DNA from: Pseudomonadota bacterium
GTDB lineage: Bacteria; Pseudomonadota; Gammaproteobacteria; Steroidobacterales; Steroidobacteraceae
Assembly: GCA_018241525.1 (NCBI GenBank)
Contig: JAFEDR010000010.1
Coordinates: 620,001-684,000, forward strand
DNA: 64,000 nt
Reading direction: 5' to 3'
Program-made: the position numbers and the translations under genes
The notes under the pieces: generated by a model
Told to the model about the DNA's origin: nothing
Seen by the model: the letters and a program-made list of their open reading frames with translations, nothing else
Databases searched by the model: none
In this document: one piece after another, positions 59,654 through 64,000 of the stretch
Layout of the letters: the number at the start of each line of letters is the position of its first letter
Numbering within the stretch: the stretch's first letter is position 1

Positions 59654-59693
59654 AAGAGTCTCCGCGGACTCGCCGCCGGCTCCAAGCCGGCGA

Positions 59694-60320
59694 CTACAGG
59701 ATACGCCTGCCGGTCGCCAGCAGGTACATTTCGGCACTGCGCGCGCGCGACGCCGGCGGCTTCTTCATGCGCACCGTCTCAAATTCGCGACGCACGGTGC
59801 GCAGGTATTCGTCGAAGCCGGCGCCCTGGAATACCTTCGCGAGGAACGTCCCGCCGGGCCGCAGCACCTCGCGGCAGAACTCGAGGGCAAGTTCGGCAAG
59901 GTACAGCTGGCGCGGCTGATCGACAGCATCGATGCCCGACATATTGGGGGCCATGTCCGACATCACAAGATCGACCGGCCGGCCGTCCAGGGCGGTCTTA
60001 AGTTCCGCGAGCGGCCCGGCCTCGCGAAAATCGCCCTGCAGGACGGTGACCCCCGGGAGCGTGGCCATCGGCAGGAGGTCGAGCGCAACGACATAGCCCT
60101 TGCCATTCAATGCCTTGGCCGCGTACTGGCTCCAGCCGCCCGGGGCTGCACCGAGGTCGACGACGGTCATCCCAGGCTTTAGGAGCCGCTCGGCGGCGTC
60201 GAGTTCCTCGAGCTTGAAGGCCGCTCGGGAGCGCAGGCCCTCCTTGCGGGCCCGCTTCACGTAGGCGTCCGACTCGTGCTCCTTGAGCCAGCGCTCGCTC
60301 GATTTGCTGCGTTTCGACAT
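59694..60320 (-). CDS. rlmE: 23S rRNA (uridine(2552)-2'-O)-methyltransferase RlmE
   Basis: This 208-residue Rossmann methyltransferase has the SAM motif [15 protein letters not shown]. The catalytic Lys-Asp-Lys-Glu set is suggested by [20 protein letters not shown] and FLAKVFQG. It is also called FtsJ/RrmJ and commonly precedes ftsH. It is divergent from yhbY. Confidence 0.95.
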   Translation of the reverse strand: MSKRSKSSERWLKEHESDAYVKRARKEGLRSRAAFKLEELDAAERLLKPGMTVVDLGAAPGGWSQYAAKALNGKGYVVALDLLPMATLPGVTVLQGDFREAGPLAELKTALDGRPVDLVMSDMAPNMSGIDAVDQPRQLYLAELALEFCREVLRPGGTFLAKVFQGAGFDEYLRTVRREFETVRMKKPPASRARSAEMYLLATGRRIL

Positions 60321-60354
60321 GCCGGGGGCGGTCCAGACCGAAGAGGCTGCTCCC

Positions 60355-60360
60355 TATAAT
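60355..60360 (+). promoter_or_regulatory. TATAAT -10 element directly before yhbY
   Basis: A perfect TATAAT ends six bases before the yhbY ATG (60367). Transcription starting 7 bases after the -10 would begin at the ATG itself. The -35 region (tccaga at 17 bp) is poor. A leaderless mRNA is therefore suggested. Confidence 0.5.
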
Positions 60361-60366
60361 GTGCGG

Positions 60367-60663
60367 ATGGAACTCAACGAACGCCAGAAGAAGCACCTGC
60401 GGCGCCTCGGGCATCCGCTGCACCCCCTCGTCACGCTCGGCCAGGCCGGCCTCACCGACGGCGTCGCCGCCGAGATGGAGCGCGCGCTGACCGACCACGA
60501 GCTCGTCAAGGCCCGCGCCCGGCTCGGCGATCGCGAGGCCCGCGACGCGGCTTTTGCGACGCTCGCCGAACGCACCGGCAGTCGCCTCGTACAGCGGATC
60601 GGCAATGTCGGCCTCTTCTTCCGGCCGAACCCGACGCTATCGCGGATCGTCCTGCCGGACTAG
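60367..60663 (+). CDS. yhbY: CRM-domain RNA-binding protein YhbY
   Basis: This 98-residue protein binds pre-50S ribosomal particles. It has the conserved MELNERQKKHLRRLGHPL and VTLGQAGLT, and a C-terminal IGNVGLFFRPNP. A GTG at 60361 is also in frame. Its TAG shares a CTAG with the stop of the convergent DUF4149 gene. Confidence 0.93.
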   Translation: MELNERQKKHLRRLGHPLHPLVTLGQAGLTDGVAAEMERALTDHELVKARARLGDREARDAAFATLAERTGSRLVQRIGNVGLFFRPNPTLSRIVLPD

Positions 60664-61079
60664 CGCGGCGCGGCGACCCGCCGCCACTCTGCGACGAACG
60701 CCGCAATCACGCCGCCGGTGGCCGTCCAGTAGCAGAGCGAGGCAAGCGCATGCCAGCCGCCGAACGCGCCCATCGCGCCCGCCGCCCGCGCGGCCTCGAG
60801 CAGCGGCCGCACGCCCCATTCGCTCGCCGACAGCAGCAGCGCCGGCCACAGCACACCGAAGGTCCGCCCGGCGGGCGGTGCGGCGCGCCAGTCGAGAGCC
60901 GTCAGCAACGCCGCGGCGAGCGCCGACAGCACCGTCGCGGCCCGGAACAGCTCGCCCGCGAGCGTGCCGGCGAGGTGCCGGTCCGGGAGCACGTGGAAGA
61001 GCAGCGGCGCGACGAACGCGCCGAGCGTGACCAGCAGGCCCGCCCAGAGGGCGAGCAGCAGCGCGCGCGCGAGTCTCAC
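60660..61079 (-). CDS. DUF4149 (TMEM205-like) membrane protein
   Basis: This 139-residue protein has four hydrophobic segments, and its first part ([20 protein letters not shown]) is typical of DUF4149. It starts at GTG 61079 overlapping the greA stop. It is often found next to greA and yhbY. Function is unknown. Confidence 0.8.
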   Translation of the reverse strand: MRLARALLLALWAGLLVTLGAFVAPLLFHVLPDRHLAGTLAGELFRAATVLSALAAALLTALDWRAAPPAGRTFGVLWPALLLSASEWGVRPLLEAARAAGAMGAFGGWHALASLCYWTATGGVIAAFVAEWRRVAAPR

Positions 61080-61548
61080 TCGTAGCGGACGGCGACGATC
61101 TCGTAGGAGCGCACGCCGCCCGGCGCCTGCACCTCGACCGTGTCGCCTTCTTCCTTGCCGACCAGCGCACGCGCGATCGGCGAGGTCACCGCGATCAGGC
61201 CCTGGCGGATGTCGGCCTCGTCCTCGCCGACGACCTGGTAGGTGACGCGCACGCCATCGTCGGCGCCCTCGAGCTCGACGGTCGTGCCGAACACGACCTT
61301 GCCGGTCTGCGGCAGCTTGGCGACGTCGATCACCTCGGTATGCGAGAGCCGGTGCTCGATCTCGTTGATCCGGCCCTCGATGAAGCCCTGGTGCTCGCGC
61401 GCCGCGTGGTACTCGGCGTTCTCCGACAGGTCGCCGTGGCCGCGTGCCTCGGCGATCGCCTTGATCACCGCCGGGCGCTCCTCGGTCTTGAGCCGCTTGA
61501 GCTCGGCGCGCAGGCGCTCGGCGCCCTTCACCGTGATGGGACTGCGCT

Positions 61549-61552
<4 letters not shown>
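61076..61552 (-). CDS. greA: Transcription elongation factor GreA
   Basis: This 158-residue factor has the N-terminal coiled coil ([20 protein letters not shown]), the acidic tip motif [13 protein letters not shown] and the C-terminal globular domain. It restarts backtracked RNA polymerase. The GTG at 61552 overlaps the carB stop (GTGA). The length equals E. coli GreA. Confidence 0.96.

Positions 61553-64000
<2,448 letters not shown>

Overview
The window comes from a high-GC gammaproteobacterium. The right part has the order carB-greA-(DUF4149)-yhbY-rlmE-ftsH-folP-glmM-tpiA-secG-tRNA-Leu(GAG)-nuoA to nuoN-tRNA-fMet. The left part has rimP-nusA-infB-rbfA-truB. In many gammaproteobacteria, including Xanthomonadales-type genomes, these two blocks are adjacent. 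I cannot fix the genus from sequence alone; a lineage near Xanthomonadales, Nevskiales or Steroidobacterales fits best.

Layout. 1-4444: the start of an iron-uptake FeoA-like gene behind a Fur-box-like site, then a nucleotide-sugar set (manB, manC, ugd). 4679-10525: the translation/transcription operon rimP-nusA-infB-rbfA-truB, read leftward behind a leader with tandem terminator-like hairpins. 10766-28577: host accessory genes separating rimP from tRNA-fMet. They are a secreted M49-like peptidase, a three-gene 2-oxoacid:ferredoxin oxidoreductase operon with its own flavin/iron-sulfur partner, gmd-rmd for GDP-D-rhamnose, an Ig/beta-propeller lipoprotein, a large BNR-repeat protein, a TMEM175-like channel, a SHOCT lipoprotein, an acyltransferase and two unknown genes.

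28807-39652: a compact integrated element of about 10.8 kb, inserted at the 3' end of the initiator tRNA gene by a large serine recombinase and flanked by a 13-bp direct repeat. It carries divergent small HTH regulators, a primase-polymerase/helicase followed by iteron-like repeats (likely origin), terminase small and large subunits, three tiny genes, a Mu gpI-like head protease/scaffold, a ribbon-helix-helix regulator and two low-GC cargo genes at its ends: a trypsin-like protease and a P-loop kinase. I find no portal, major capsid or tail gene. It therefore looks like a phage satellite that would borrow a helper's shell, or a strongly reduced prophage. Its insertion moved the tRNA-fMet terminator about 10.8 kb away from the tRNA. 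This element is the most interesting part of the window.

39640-54313: tRNA-fMet with its own promoter inside the end of nuoN, the complete 14-gene complex I operon nuoA-N (separate nuoC and nuoD), and tRNA-Leu. 54347-64000: secG, tpiA, glmM, folP, ftsH and rlmE leftward, yhbY rightward with a possibly leaderless transcript, then DUF4149, greA and the 3' part of carB leftward. Many neighbours overlap by 4 bases (ATGA or GTGA), so translational coupling is widespread. manB, manC, gmd and rmd together would convert fructose-6-phosphate-derived mannose phosphate to GDP-D-rhamnose for surface polysaccharide, and ugd adds UDP-glucuronate.
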